This document shows positions 1-8,950 of a stretch of DNA of 64,000 nucleotides, piece after piece. The stretch covers positions 124,001 to 188,000 of the forward strand of contig NZ_FWXY01000004.1 in the NCBI RefSeq assembly GCF_900176365.1, given 5' to 3'. Under the pieces are notes generated by a model. It made no database searches and was not told the DNA's origin. It saw only the letters and a list, made by a program, of their open reading frames with translations. The stretch's first letter is position 1; each line of letters opens with the position of its first letter. The translations under genes and the position numbers were made by a program. This stretch comes from Desulfocicer vacuolatum DSM 3385. Its GTDB lineage: Bacteria > Desulfobacterota > Desulfobacteria > Desulfobacterales > Desulfobacteraceae.

Positions 1-486
1 GCCTGCAATTTTACCGGCATCCTTGGTGGCCTGACGCTGGCTGTCATTAAAGTATGCGGGCACGGTGATGACAGCTTCTGTCACTTCTTCTCCCAGATAC
101 TCTTCAGCCGTTTTTTTGATGTTGGCAAGGATAAAAGAGGACACTTCCGCCGGGCTGTGCTGTTTTCCCCGGAGATTGATTCTTGTGTCTCCATTGGAGG
201 CAGCTTCAATTTTATAGGGAAGCACATTGACGTCGCCCTGAACCTCTTTGGAATTAAATTTTCTACCCACCAGACGTTTTACGCCAAACACGGTGTTTTC
301 AGGGTTGGTGATGGCCTGTCGTTTGGCGGTTTGACCCACCAGGCGGTCACTGTTTTCCGTGATACCCACAACAGACGGGGTGGTTCTTCCACCCTCGGGG
401 TTTGTGATTACCTTTGGCTCACCTGCTTCCATGACGGCCACGCATGAGTTTGTTGTTCCCAAGTCAATTCCGATGATTTTACCCAT
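1..486 (-). CDS. dnaK: Molecular chaperone DnaK (Hsp70), N-terminal part only
   Basis: This is the first 162 codons of Hsp70, the ATP-driven chaperone that works with GrpE and DnaJ. The start [20 protein letters not shown] is the hallmark phosphate-1 loop of the Hsp70 nucleotide-binding domain. It is followed by GGRTTPS, a VKRLVGRKF-type stretch, and [20 protein letters not shown] near the truncated end. A strong Shine-Dalgarno (CGGAGG) lies just upstream of the ATG at 486. The gene continues beyond base 1 and so lacks the rest of the ATPase domain and the substrate-binding domain here. It sits 47 bp downstream of grpE on the same strand, the usual heat-shock pairing. No CIRCE element was seen upstream of grpE. 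Confidence 0.97.
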   Translation of the reverse strand, partial: MGKIIGIDLGTTNSCVAVMEAGEPKVITNPEGGRTTPSVVGITENSDRLVGQTAKRQAITNPENTVFGVKRLVGRKFNSKEVQGDVNVLPYKIEAASNGDTRINLRGKQHSPAEVSSFILANIKKTAEEYLGEEVTEAVITVPAYFNDSQRQATKDAGKIAG

Positions 487-533
487 GTTCTATTCCTCCG
501 AATATAATGTATATATATGATGTGTCTTAAATG

Positions 534-1148
534 TTAATTGTCTTGTTTTACCACTGCTTTAGAGACCACCACCATGGAAGGTCGCAATAGTCTGTCATGT
601 AGCACATACCCTTTTTGAAGCTCGCTGATCACCGTGTTGTCAGGGTGTTCATCTGTTTCCTGCTGGGTGACAGCTTGATGAAATGCAGGGTCAAAGGGTA
701 GATTCAAGGCTTCAATCGCCTTGATGTTAAAGGCTTCAAACAGTTTAATCAGTTCTTTGTGGGTTAACTGAATTCCTTCAAGTATCGAAGCCTGGTTGTT
801 TTGCGTTTCTCCAGAATCAATGGCACGCTCAAGGTTATCCACCACGGTGAGCAATTTCTTGAAAACCGATTCATTGGCATATTTCCTGAAATCAGATATT
901 TCCCTGGAAGAGCGCTTTTTGTAGTTTTCAAATTCCGCTGAAAGCCTTAGTGCTTTATCTTTTTCAGTCTTGAGTTCTGCCTGGAGGGTTGCAATGTCCG
1001 GTTTTTCTTCAGATGATTTGTCTTTACTACAGGACTCTTGTTCTTGTGTGGAATCCTCGACACTGGGGGATTGTGCAGACTTTGTGGTCTCATCTCCGGA
1101 TTTTTTGCCGGTTTCTTCTTTTAAAGGTTCATCTTTGTCAGCCAACAT
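534..1148 (-). CDS. grpE: Nucleotide exchange factor GrpE
   Basis: GrpE is the cytoplasmic nucleotide exchange factor that releases ADP from DnaK. The 204-aa product has an acidic, low-complexity N-terminus (about residues 1-55), a long helical segment containing FENYKKRSSREISDFRKYAN, and a C-terminal beta-rich domain ending in LRPSMVVVSKAVVK, typical of the family. I chose ATG at 1148 (MLADKDEP) because an AGGAG motif precedes it at good spacing. A longer frame opening at 1205 would add 19 residues that do not fit the family. dnaK follows directly, so the two are probably co-transcribed. Confidence 0.95.
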   Translation of the reverse strand: MLADKDEPLKEETGKKSGDETTKSAQSPSVEDSTQEQESCSKDKSSEEKPDIATLQAELKTEKDKALRLSAEFENYKKRSSREISDFRKYANESVFKKLLTVVDNLERAIDSGETQNNQASILEGIQLTHKELIKLFEAFNIKAIEALNLPFDPAFHQAVTQQETDEHPDNTVISELQKGYVLHDRLLRPSMVVVSKAVVKQDN

Positions 1149-1276
1149 TTTCTCCTGATCCAAATATTTTGGTATATAACGTCTTAAAAAGTATATAATA
1201 AACATTGATTTAATTTTTAGGAGAAAATAAGACCGTTTGATGCCATGTCAAGAAATAAAAATGGAGGAGGGAGGGT

Positions 1277-1312
1277 AAAAAAAAAGACCCGGCTGACTGG
1301 TAAATCACCGGA
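1277..1312 (-). terminator. Probable terminator of the SRP RNA gene
   Basis: Immediately after the SRP RNA on the minus strand a CTCCGG...CCGGGT pairing is followed by a run of nine T residues (A run at 1277-1285 on the plus strand). This fits a rho-independent stop, although the stem is short and overlaps the 3' end of the RNA. Confidence 0.5.
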
Positions 1313-1427
1313 GTATTGCATGACCGGGATCAATCCACGACACAGATGATATCACTTATCGCTGCTTCCTTCCGGATCTGACGAGGTTCATGACCTTCTG
1401 TTACGCGGCGACCGATCAGAATACCCA
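1309..1427 (-). ncRNA. ffs: Signal recognition particle RNA (4.5S-like)
   Basis: Read on the minus strand the segment contains the near-invariant SRP apical motif GTCAGATCCGGAAGGAAGCA (about 1363-1382), which carries the GGAA tetraloop and the Ffh-binding internal loop. The outer ends pair with each other: GGGTATTCTGATCGG near 1427-1413 against CCGGTCATGCAATACTCC near 1326-1309, with a few G-U pairs. This gives a hairpin RNA of about 119 nt, the size of the short bacterial form without an Alu domain. The RNA should bind Ffh and target membrane proteins. The ends are estimates from base pairing. Confidence 0.88.
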
Positions 1428-1499
1428 TGGGCAATTTGACACAGCACAGCCGGGAACCAAAATCTATACTTCAAATAAAAGGGTTTTACAAGGAAAAAA

Positions 1500-3836
1500 T
1501 TAAAATGTATATCCGATGGAAAAATGAATTTGCCCCGGACTTTCTCCATCTTCCGGGTCAAGCTTGTGGCCGTAAAGCAGTCCTATGGGACCAATGGGGG
1601 TATTGTAGCGAAGCCCCGTGCCAACGGCATACCTGAAATCATCAAGGACTTGTGCTTGATCGGTGTTATCAATTTTTCCGGTATCCATGAAAAAAGTCAG
1701 TTCAAAATTGGCTGGCAGGTCAATGCGCGCCTCCAAGCTGGCGGATATGGAGGTCCTTCCCCCCAGGGCCTCATGGGTATCTTCGGGATCGGTGAGGAGC
1801 ATATTTTCCTTGAACCCCCGGACATCGGAAATACCGCCCAGAAAAAAAAGTTGATCATCGGCAACGGTGTTGGATGACCCCAGCGGCTGGATGTATCCCA
1901 TGCGGCCTGCCATGGCAAATGTAAGGCCCTTGAAAGGTGATCGATAGTGTCTTAAATCTATTTGATATTTTAAAAATCGATCCAGATCACTGCCAAACCC
2001 TGAAAACAGATCCACCGATGCAAAGGATAAAAAACCCTGGGTGGGCTTTAAAACCGAATCCCTGTTATCCCAGGCAAGGGAGGCAGATGTGATAAGGATG
2101 TTACGGGTCTCGTCCTGTTCTTCATCTGCACCTTTAAATTGAATTTTATTTTCATATTCAAAATTAAGGCCTGCCGTGAGATGGGGCGTCATTTGCCTGG
2201 CAAAGGCAGATTGTGCCCCCCAGCTGCGGGTGCCGAATTCCTGGTTCAACGGCTCCTCTTGTTCTTCATAAATGGTGAATGTGGCAGAAATGAGGGTGTC
2301 CCAGAAAAAAGGGTCTTTGATGCCGGCTTCCACCCGGTGGCCGATGCCGCTGATATATCCCTCCACCCAGGCGTTCATATCTTCACCCATGAAGTTGGTA
2401 TCTCCGGTCTTAATCCGGAGGTACCCTAAGTTTTCTGTATCAAACCCTGTGGATGCTTCAACGTAATAGGGTTTTTTTTCCTTTATGGTGATGTCAATGT
2501 CAGGCTGGGGCTCCTGGGTTTTTAAACCCGGAGCTGTTATTTTCACCGACGCCACCGAGTAAATTTCCCTTACTTTTTTTTGGGTGGTAAAAAGTTGTGC
2601 CAGGGAAAAGGGCTCCCCCGGGGTGAGGGATACTTTTTTTTCCATCACTTTTTGCTTCAGGCGTTTGTTTCCCTGGTAGTGGATTTTCCCGAAGCGGGTA
2701 AAGGAACCGGGCTGGACATTCCAGGTGATGTCTGCCAGGGTTTTGTCGGCATTGAACTTCGTTTCACCGGTGACTTTGACATGGGGATACCCTTTTTCAG
2801 ATATTTTGGCTGCCAGTATATTGGCATCACTTTTCACCATATAATCCCGGAAGGGTTCCTGGGGGGCCAGGGTGAGAAAACCCAGGGCCTCGTCCCGGGG
2901 AAAAATATTTCCAAGGCCTGATATCCCGGCAGAGTTCACCAGCGTCCGGGGGCCTTCAACAATATGGATGGTTATATATATCTGCTTTGTGGGAGAACTT
3001 TCATGGGGATCTGAAGAATCTTTTGTTTCAGATTCCATGCGGATATCATGGGTGATCCGGGCATTTAAAAACCCCTGGCTTAGATAGACCAGAGCTACGG
3101 CTTCCAGGTCTTTTTCAAGTGTTTTTAAATTAAATCCACCCAGTTCCCTGAACCCTTTGGTATGGGTGATCATGGCATCACGTATTTTTGAGGAATCCAC
3201 CACCTTGTTGCCTGTGATGTTAAGCTGTTTTACCACCTGCCGAGGGCCTTCTTCAATGCGATAGATCACCTGGCAGGTAGACGCCAGGGGCTTTGTCTCA
3301 ACTGTTTTTACGTCCAGTTTTACTTTGACATTGGCAAATCCTGCTTGAATGTATTTTTTTAGAAGGCTGTTTTTTCCTTTTCTTAACCCGGAACCGTTGG
3401 GATCTCCTTTGGTAAAGACGGTGATCTCTTTTTTCAGTTGCCGGCTGGAGAAAAAAGCATTGCCTTTAAAGGAAATTTCGTATCTCGGGCCTTCCTGGAT
3501 GGTGATTTTAATGGTGTGTTTCTTTTTTCCGGGCATGGGAACGGCTTCGGCTTTCATGGTGACCCGGGCAAATCCTTTTTTTCGGTAAAAGGCAATGAGA
3601 TCTTTTATGTCTTGGTTTAACCAGTTTTCATTTAAGCAATTCATTTTTCCCGGTAAAAGAGAAGATGTCCATATTTTTAGGCGGGGTTTGAGTCGGGCGG
3701 TGGAAAAGTGGATGTTTCCAGCAAGTTCAATTTTTTTTATCCGGATGCACGGTTTTGTTTCTTCTGCGTTGACGCAGAATGCACAAAGGGTGGAGGCCAG
3801 GGCCGCAACGATCCATGTCATGATGATTTTTTTCAT
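1500..3836 (-). CDS. tamA: Omp85-family outer membrane assembly protein (TamA/BamA-like)
   Basis: A 778-aa outer-membrane protein of the Omp85 superfamily. Residues 1-24 form a signal peptide ending VNAEE. Residues ~28-440 hold several POTRA repeats, each with an EGP-type turn (for example IQEGPRYEISFKGN and IEEGPRQVVKQLNITGN). Residues ~450-778 form the surface-antigen barrel, with the conserved VRGF motif of loop 6 and a C-terminal ...GYTF ending in Phe, the beta-signal. Its ATG overlaps the stop of the upstream TamB-like gene by 4 bp (3833-3836), so translation is probably coupled. With TamB next door a TamA-like role is more likely than general BamA, although the multi-POTRA length is closer to BamA. 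The function assignment is inferred from family and context. Confidence 0.88.
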   Translation of the reverse strand: MKKIIMTWIVAALASTLCAFCVNAEETKPCIRIKKIELAGNIHFSTARLKPRLKIWTSSLLPGKMNCLNENWLNQDIKDLIAFYRKKGFARVTMKAEAVPMPGKKKHTIKITIQEGPRYEISFKGNAFFSSRQLKKEITVFTKGDPNGSGLRKGKNSLLKKYIQAGFANVKVKLDVKTVETKPLASTCQVIYRIEEGPRQVVKQLNITGNKVVDSSKIRDAMITHTKGFRELGGFNLKTLEKDLEAVALVYLSQGFLNARITHDIRMESETKDSSDPHESSPTKQIYITIHIVEGPRTLVNSAGISGLGNIFPRDEALGFLTLAPQEPFRDYMVKSDANILAAKISEKGYPHVKVTGETKFNADKTLADITWNVQPGSFTRFGKIHYQGNKRLKQKVMEKKVSLTPGEPFSLAQLFTTQKKVREIYSVASVKITAPGLKTQEPQPDIDITIKEKKPYYVEASTGFDTENLGYLRIKTGDTNFMGEDMNAWVEGYISGIGHRVEAGIKDPFFWDTLISATFTIYEEQEEPLNQEFGTRSWGAQSAFARQMTPHLTAGLNFEYENKIQFKGADEEQDETRNILITSASLAWDNRDSVLKPTQGFLSFASVDLFSGFGSDLDRFLKYQIDLRHYRSPFKGLTFAMAGRMGYIQPLGSSNTVADDQLFFLGGISDVRGFKENMLLTDPEDTHEALGGRTSISASLEARIDLPANFELTFFMDTGKIDNTDQAQVLDDFRYAVGTGLRYNTPIGPIGLLYGHKLDPEDGESPGQIHFSIGYTF

Positions 3837-6800
3837 TCAAACTCCAGTCTATATTTCAGTTCCCCACCAAATTTTCCCTGGGAATCCTGGAATCCCGAGG
3901 CGCTTAAATTATCAGACATCTTATAATCAGCAGAAGTGGTCTGCACCATTTGTCCGTCTTTGGAGGCTGTGCCGTATTTTAAGGTGATACGATCGGTGAG
4001 TTTCTTACCCACGGTGAGGTTAACACTTCCCACCCCTCCGTTGCTGTCAGAATCGTCAAATCCCATTTCAAAAATATCCAGGCCTGTGGCGGCCCGCACA
4101 TTATCCTGCACCGAAGCGGCGGCAAACTCTGCCAGGGCATTTTCTGGAGAAAAGGTGCTTCCTCCCTCGGAAGAGATCAATTCATTGGTGGTTTTTCCCC
4201 TTAGCAAAAGGGAGGTGATATCAGCCTGTTCCAGTTCCGGGTCCGATGACAGGGAAAAAATAAGTTCTTCTGGAGTACCGGTGACGGATAGGGTAATATC
4301 CCAGTCTCTGACTTCATGGAGGGCCTCAATGTCGATTTCCGGTTCTATTTTATAGGGGTCAATAAAATCGATGATGCCCCGGGTGAGGGTAAATTCTTTA
4401 TTATACTGCTGGATGCTACCGGGGTCAATGGTGGAGCGCCCTGAAACCATGGGGGCCAGGGGAGAACCCTGTATGCGGATGTCCGGGTGGATCTCCAGGT
4501 TGGCAAGATCCAGGTCAACAATAAAATTGTTCCTGGCCTGGACAAAGATATCCAATGTCAGGTTTTCCAGGTAAGGATTGGGTTTTTTTTCGGTTTTAAC
4601 CCCTTTGCGGGAGCGTTGGGGGTTGAGTATGGCCGAAAGGATTTCTTTGTTTATATTGATTTCTTTGGTCAACTGGCCGGAATCTAAAAGGATGGTGCCG
4701 CTGAGGGTCGATTTATCCATGGTGCCGTCAAGGTTGAGGTTTACATCAAAAAGAGCGTCAAGTCCTTCGGGAACGTTCACCGGCAGAGCTTTACCGGCCA
4801 CCGTGGCCGTGTATGCCTGGGGCATGAAATCCTTTAAAGATGTTTTACCGGCCATGGAAAATGTTCCTTTGTCCAGAAATCCTTTGATCTCTTTTATTTC
4901 CACCTGGTTTATATCTGCCAGTATGGTGCCGTTGATGCCATGCAATTTTGACTGGGAGTCCGGTATGGTGAGCCCCAGATTATGGAGGTTGAGTGCGGCA
5001 TTAAACCGGGATGCTTTAATCTCTTTTTTGATCAGGGCTGAGGCATCAAGGGTCAGATCTCCCTCCAAATCGGGAATGGTGTCTGCAAAGAGTTTGACGA
5101 CCTTGGCTGGAACCCGGGCCGTTGCTTTGGCTGTGATATCGCCGTCCACTCTCCCCGATGCTTCGACGGTAACGCTGCCCTGTCCGGGCAATGATGTTTT
5201 AAAGGGGGATACCCGGAAGGCTTTTCCCTGGAGTGTGGCGTTCATGTTTTTTGACTGGATGTTGAATTTCTCCTGGAGCACCACAGACAGGGTTTTGATG
5301 GCACTTTGAACAGTGATTTTATCAAGATGATCAGCATTGCCTTTAAAGGCAATATCCCCAGTGACATTGCCGGATATATCCCTTTGACCTGCCAGTTGGA
5401 GCCATGGGGCCAGGTCGGTTTTTTGAAAAACAAGGTCTCCCTTGAAATCCCGGGTGCCAAGATTGAAACCGGCATTGATATCAAAGTTCAGCTTTCCCTG
5501 GATATTGGCGTATTGATTATGGAGGGCCACACTGGCCTTGAAATCCTGGACCGGTTTTCCATCCACGATGAGGTCTGTGAGGGAAATATCCCCTTGTATC
5601 TGGGGATTTCCAAATGTTCCTTTTCCCCACAGATTACAGGAAAAAATACCGTCAGCAGGACTTTTGTCTTTTAGATTATTGAAACTTGACAGCCTGATGT
5701 CACCGGTTGAAAGTTTTATGTCAAATTGACGGTTAAGATCTGCCCATCCCGTTGCCGTTATTTTCCGGGTGTCGTCCAGTGCGATGTTAAGTGTATCAAC
5801 ATAGAGTTTTTGTGTATCAACATGGGCGGACAGATTGACTTTTTTTATGGATTCCCCGGCCACTTCCATGTCCCGGCCCAGGAGCGTGAAGATTGCGTTG
5901 GGTCGATTTTTACTGCCTTTAATATCAGCGTTTACGGTTATGTTGCCCTTAACGCCCTGTTTCTCCAGAGCGCTTACATAGGGGGTAAACGTTTCAAGGG
6001 CAATGGGATTCGAGTTTAGTTTAAGGTTAAATTCCGGATTTTTCAGGGGTGTCATTTTGCCGGGTTCCAGAACAATGGCATTGCCCAGGAGATTCAGGCG
6101 GCTTGATCCCGATGTGAGCTTGCACTGCTTGATATCAATGACACCCTTTTCCAATGTCACACTGATATCTGCATCTGCCTTGGGATATTGGCGGTATCCG
6201 GCCTTGGTGGTTTTAAGGGTTAATGTGCCCTTGGGGGGGGCCGTCATGCTGCCGGAAAAGGTGGTATTCAGCTGACAGATGCCCTCAATACCTTTGATGT
6301 CAAAGGATTCAAGCAGTGGACCGGGAACAACATTTTTGCCGTCAAGGGTAATATCCCAGGCCAGGGCATCCAGGTGTTTTTCAGAATTCATAAATCCTTT
6401 GGGAAAGGCCCGGGAAAGGTCCACAATGCCCTTTGCGCTTATCAGACCATTGTCATGATTCAGAAAAAGTTTGCGAATATTACAGATTTTGTTTGCCATG
6501 GCAATGTCAATATCTGCCCGGTTTATTTTTTGGTTAAGTACATTGCCTCCGGGATACTCCAGGAAAAGGGTGATGTCCGGGTTGTTTAAAGCGCCTTTCA
6601 CCGTGGCCCTGGCTGCAATGTGACCGGAAATATCGGTTTTATTTTCAACGGCCATAAGGGTTTTGGCAATGTCTCCTTTAAGCGTCAGGTTCATATCAGC
6701 TTCCGGGGACGAAAAAAGCGTATGGGCACTGCCTGTCATGTCCAGTCTGGCTGTCTGGGCATCAAGATGAAGCTTCAGGTCGGTGAGGGCATCCTTTAAA

Positions 6801-7468
6801 AAGGCTGTGGAAAAATTCAGTGTGTGGATGGTGGTGTTTATCCCCGGCAGCTTCAGCTGGATATTACCGGTGGTCAAGCTTAGATCCGCTGCCATTTTTT
6901 TCAGGTTTCCCCGGGTTTCCAGGGAAAAATCTTTGATGTGGGTTTCAATGGCATCGGGAATGGAAGTAAAAGAGATGGTTCCGTCTATGACCGCAATGGT
7001 TTTTGCAATGATGTTCATGGGCAGCCCCTTTGGGGAGGATATTGTTTCCCGGGGCTCCTTTTCTGCGGGCGGGTCACCAATAAGTGCTGCAACGATGTTT
7101 ATTTCATTATTTTTATTTTTTTCAATGACGATGGTGGGGGCATGGATGGAGAACTCTTTTATGACAATTTTCTGTTTTAAAAGAGCTGTAATGTCCAGGG
7201 ATAAAAAAAGTTTCTGGAATTTTACCACCGGTTTGTTTTCCCGGGAAACAAGGGCGGCCCGGCTGAGTACGAATTGTCCCCTGGCAGGGGAAAATTCAAG
7301 GGCCTCCCACGTGAGAGTGCCGGGGATGTGCGTATTGATGATGTTTTGAAGTTTTTGGGACCCTTGGGAAGATTCAATGTAAAACAGGGCGGAAACAAGG
7401 GTCATGCAAAGTAATAGGCACCCCACTGCAAGGGTGACACCTGTGATGATAAAAATTTTTTTTGGCAT
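3833..7468 (-). CDS. tamB: TamB/AsmA-like envelope-spanning protein (DUF490)
   Basis: The 1211-aa product has an N-terminal signal anchor (about residues 4-28), a very long beta-rich repetitive middle typical of AsmA/TamB/YhdP bridge proteins, and a C-terminal TamB (DUF490) domain. Recognisable C-terminal pieces are SLLLRGKTTNELISSEGG, NLTVGKKLTDRITLKYGT and KFGGELKYRLEFE at the very end. TamB proteins span the periplasm from the inner membrane to an Omp85 partner and are implicated in beta-barrel insertion and lipid transport. Here the partner is the next gene, with ATGA overlap. Upstream by 8 bp is an MCE-domain lipoprotein, which favours a lipid-transport context. Low sequence complexity makes fine domain limits uncertain. 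Confidence 0.87.
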   Translation of the reverse strand: MPKKIFIITGVTLAVGCLLLCMTLVSALFYIESSQGSQKLQNIINTHIPGTLTWEALEFSPARGQFVLSRAALVSRENKPVVKFQKLFLSLDITALLKQKIVIKEFSIHAPTIVIEKNKNNEINIVAALIGDPPAEKEPRETISSPKGLPMNIIAKTIAVIDGTISFTSIPDAIETHIKDFSLETRGNLKKMAADLSLTTGNIQLKLPGINTTIHTLNFSTAFLKDALTDLKLHLDAQTARLDMTGSAHTLFSSPEADMNLTLKGDIAKTLMAVENKTDISGHIAARATVKGALNNPDITLFLEYPGGNVLNQKINRADIDIAMANKICNIRKLFLNHDNGLISAKGIVDLSRAFPKGFMNSEKHLDALAWDITLDGKNVVPGPLLESFDIKGIEGICQLNTTFSGSMTAPPKGTLTLKTTKAGYRQYPKADADISVTLEKGVIDIKQCKLTSGSSRLNLLGNAIVLEPGKMTPLKNPEFNLKLNSNPIALETFTPYVSALEKQGVKGNITVNADIKGSKNRPNAIFTLLGRDMEVAGESIKKVNLSAHVDTQKLYVDTLNIALDDTRKITATGWADLNRQFDIKLSTGDIRLSSFNNLKDKSPADGIFSCNLWGKGTFGNPQIQGDISLTDLIVDGKPVQDFKASVALHNQYANIQGKLNFDINAGFNLGTRDFKGDLVFQKTDLAPWLQLAGQRDISGNVTGDIAFKGNADHLDKITVQSAIKTLSVVLQEKFNIQSKNMNATLQGKAFRVSPFKTSLPGQGSVTVEASGRVDGDITAKATARVPAKVVKLFADTIPDLEGDLTLDASALIKKEIKASRFNAALNLHNLGLTIPDSQSKLHGINGTILADINQVEIKEIKGFLDKGTFSMAGKTSLKDFMPQAYTATVAGKALPVNVPEGLDALFDVNLNLDGTMDKSTLSGTILLDSGQLTKEININKEILSAILNPQRSRKGVKTEKKPNPYLENLTLDIFVQARNNFIVDLDLANLEIHPDIRIQGSPLAPMVSGRSTIDPGSIQQYNKEFTLTRGIIDFIDPYKIEPEIDIEALHEVRDWDITLSVTGTPEELIFSLSSDPELEQADITSLLLRGKTTNELISSEGGSTFSPENALAEFAAASVQDNVRAATGLDIFEMGFDDSDSNGGVGSVNLTVGKKLTDRITLKYGTASKDGQMVQTTSADYKMSDNLSASGFQDSQGKFGGELKYRLEFE

Positions 7469-7476
7469 ATTGTTTT

Positions 7477-8136
7477 TTAAACATCCTCAAGGGCATTAAG
7501 TTTTTTTTCCAGAGGCTTGGTTTCATCTTTCATCCCTTTCTCCTCCAGGGCTTTTCCCAGGGCTTCAATCTCTTTTTTCAGTTTGGGAATAAAATCATTT
7601 TTTATACTTTCCTGGAACGCTTCCCCCGATGTTTTCATTTTTTGTGCAAGTTCATCAATTCTCTTTTCAAGATCCTGGTATTCTTTACTTTCCGGTATGG
7701 ATTTCATGTTGTTCACCATTTTATCCATGCCGGATTTTAATTTATCCATAAAAGGGGTGAGGCCCTGGAGGGGAGATGGGGGGACAGCTTTAATAACAGC
7801 CCCTTTTTTCAGGGGTTCTCCGCCCTTGTGAGCCAGGGTCATGATAATTGCTTTTTCATTTTCCTGAAGTGGGGAATCTACGATGCTGAATCGTGAATGC
7901 TCAGTAAAAGCGGACTTAAATGCATCATCAATGTCAACAGATACTATAAATTCACCCCCATCCGTATAAGCAATGTGGGTTACATGTCCCACTTTGTTTT
8001 GATCAAAGAAAATCGGGGCTTCTTTTTTCAGGCCCTGGATGTCTGAAAAAGAGAGGTCCAGGGAAAAATCAGCGCATCCCATGAACAGAAAAAGTGTTCC
8101 AAATAGTGTTAAATACAATTTTAATCTGGTGTACAT
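7477..8136 (-). CDS. MCE (MlaD-like) domain lipoprotein with coiled-coil tail
   Basis: A 219-aa lipoprotein: residues 1-20 form a signal with lipobox LFMGC, so Cys20 should be lipidated. Residues ~29-90 match the MCE/MlaD fold pattern (FSDIQGLKKEAPIFFDQNKV followed by GHV, with HSRFSIVDSPL at its end). MCE domains form lipid-binding rings in Mla, Pqi and Yeb transporters. The C-terminal half (~125-219) is Lys/Glu-rich and predicted helical or coiled coil. It is the second gene of the DUF1178-MCE-TamB-Omp85 run, 8 bp before tamB. A role in phospholipid traffic between the membranes with TamB and the Omp85 protein is inferred. No permease or ATPase of a Mla system is present in the window. Confidence 0.75.
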   Translation of the reverse strand: MYTRLKLYLTLFGTLFLFMGCADFSLDLSFSDIQGLKKEAPIFFDQNKVGHVTHIAYTDGGEFIVSVDIDDAFKSAFTEHSRFSIVDSPLQENEKAIIMTLAHKGGEPLKKGAVIKAVPPSPLQGLTPFMDKLKSGMDKMVNNMKSIPESKEYQDLEKRIDELAQKMKTSGEAFQESIKNDFIPKLKKEIEALGKALEEKGMKDETKPLEKKLNALEDV

Positions 8137-8158
8137 GGCTATCTCCCTTTTATTAGTC

Positions 8159-8584
8159 TTAATTCAATTTTTCCTTGTCCTTTTCCGGCATGGAAAATTT
8201 TATCACCGGTACCCCTTCCTTATTCAAAAGTTTGTCTTCTTCGGGGGTGGTGGTGCCTCGTATGTTTTTGGGGGTTGAACTGCCATAGTGGATTTTAAGG
8301 GCTTCCTTTGCGAAATCTGTGCCCACATTTTCAAAGTTTTTTTCCACATAATGGGTCAACTTGGCATTGATTCTGGACAGCACATCCTGCTGATTATTTC
8401 GGATGGAGGTGGCCTGGGAGGATGTCCTCACCGCCACAGCGGAAAGTTTCTGATGAACAGATGTGGTTTCACACACAGGGCATGACACAAGGCCCTGCTG
8501 ACATTGATGTTCAAATTCATTGCTGTCATCAAACCACCCCTCAAAGGTGTGGCCGTTGACGCATTCCAGGTCAAATACAATCAT
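8159..8584 (-). CDS. DUF1178 family protein
   Basis: The 141-aa product starts MIVFDLECVNGHTFEGWFDD, the conserved N-terminus of the DUF1178 family. It has a zinc-ribbon-like cysteine set (C8 and, in GLVSCPVCETTSVHQKLSA, a CxxC). The ATG at 8584 has an AGGA-type Shine-Dalgarno. The open frame extends upstream to 8851, but that part is translated repeat DNA (see 8640-8895) and is not coding. It is 22 bp upstream of the MCE lipoprotein gene and probably the first gene of the envelope operon. The family has no established function. Confidence 0.8.
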   Translation of the reverse strand: MIVFDLECVNGHTFEGWFDDSNEFEHQCQQGLVSCPVCETTSVHQKLSAVAVRTSSQATSIRNNQQDVLSRINAKLTHYVEKNFENVGTDFAKEALKIHYGSSTPKNIRGTTTPEEDKLLNKEGVPVIKFSMPEKDKEKLN

Positions 8585-8639
8585 ATTGCTATATCCTGAT
8601 GTAAAAAGTATGTTGTCATTTAAAGGGCATGTGTTTTTG

Positions 8640-8757
8640 GACACAACAAATATAAAAAATGCTATCATGCCGCCTCCCCGAGGGCCAATGGTCCCGGCCC
8701 GGAACCGTAGACGGCTCAATTGGCCGGTTCCCAGTGCACCTCGGGGAGGGCTAAGCC
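8640..8757. repeat. GC-rich hairpin repeat R1, copy a
   Basis: A dispersed palindromic repeat. Its core pairs CCTCCCCGAGG on the left with CCTCGGGGAGG on the right around a conserved centre with GCTCAATTGGCCGG. It begins with the family flank GGACACAACAAATATA. Related copies are at 10917, 15767, 35322 (partial) and 50808. It lies upstream of the DUF1178 start and accounts for a spurious N-terminal extension of that frame. Confidence 0.8.
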
Positions 8758-8895
8758 CACAATAAAGATAGAAATTCTCCACAGATTTACGGAATATTTC
8801 ATATAACCGCCACGGGCGGACCGTATTCTGATCCGGCTCTGCCCACAACAAAGGTAAAAATATTCCACAGATTTACGGAGTATTTCATATAAAAA
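8755..8895. repeat. R2 repeat, one partial and one near-full copy in tandem
   Basis: Two adjacent members of a dispersed ~87-bp family. A partial one at 8755-8806 and a near-full one at about 8806-8895 both end in ACAGATTTACGG then a TATTTCATATAA-type end. The full one has the family middle TCTGCCCACAACAAAG. Other copies are at 10830, 12252, 16010, 18216 and 33036. The family carries a short inverted repeat (TGAAATAC...GTATTTCA) that could form a hairpin. Confidence 0.8.
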
Positions 8896-8950
8896 TTATC
8901 ATAAAAAGCACCAAAGGCCAACCGTTTGTCCGTGGGCGAATTTTTTAAAT

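Noticed and set aside
8585-8851. N-terminal extension of the DUF1178 frame
   Set aside because: The extension translates R1 and R2 repeats. The family begins at MIVFDLECVNGH (8584), which has a ribosome site.
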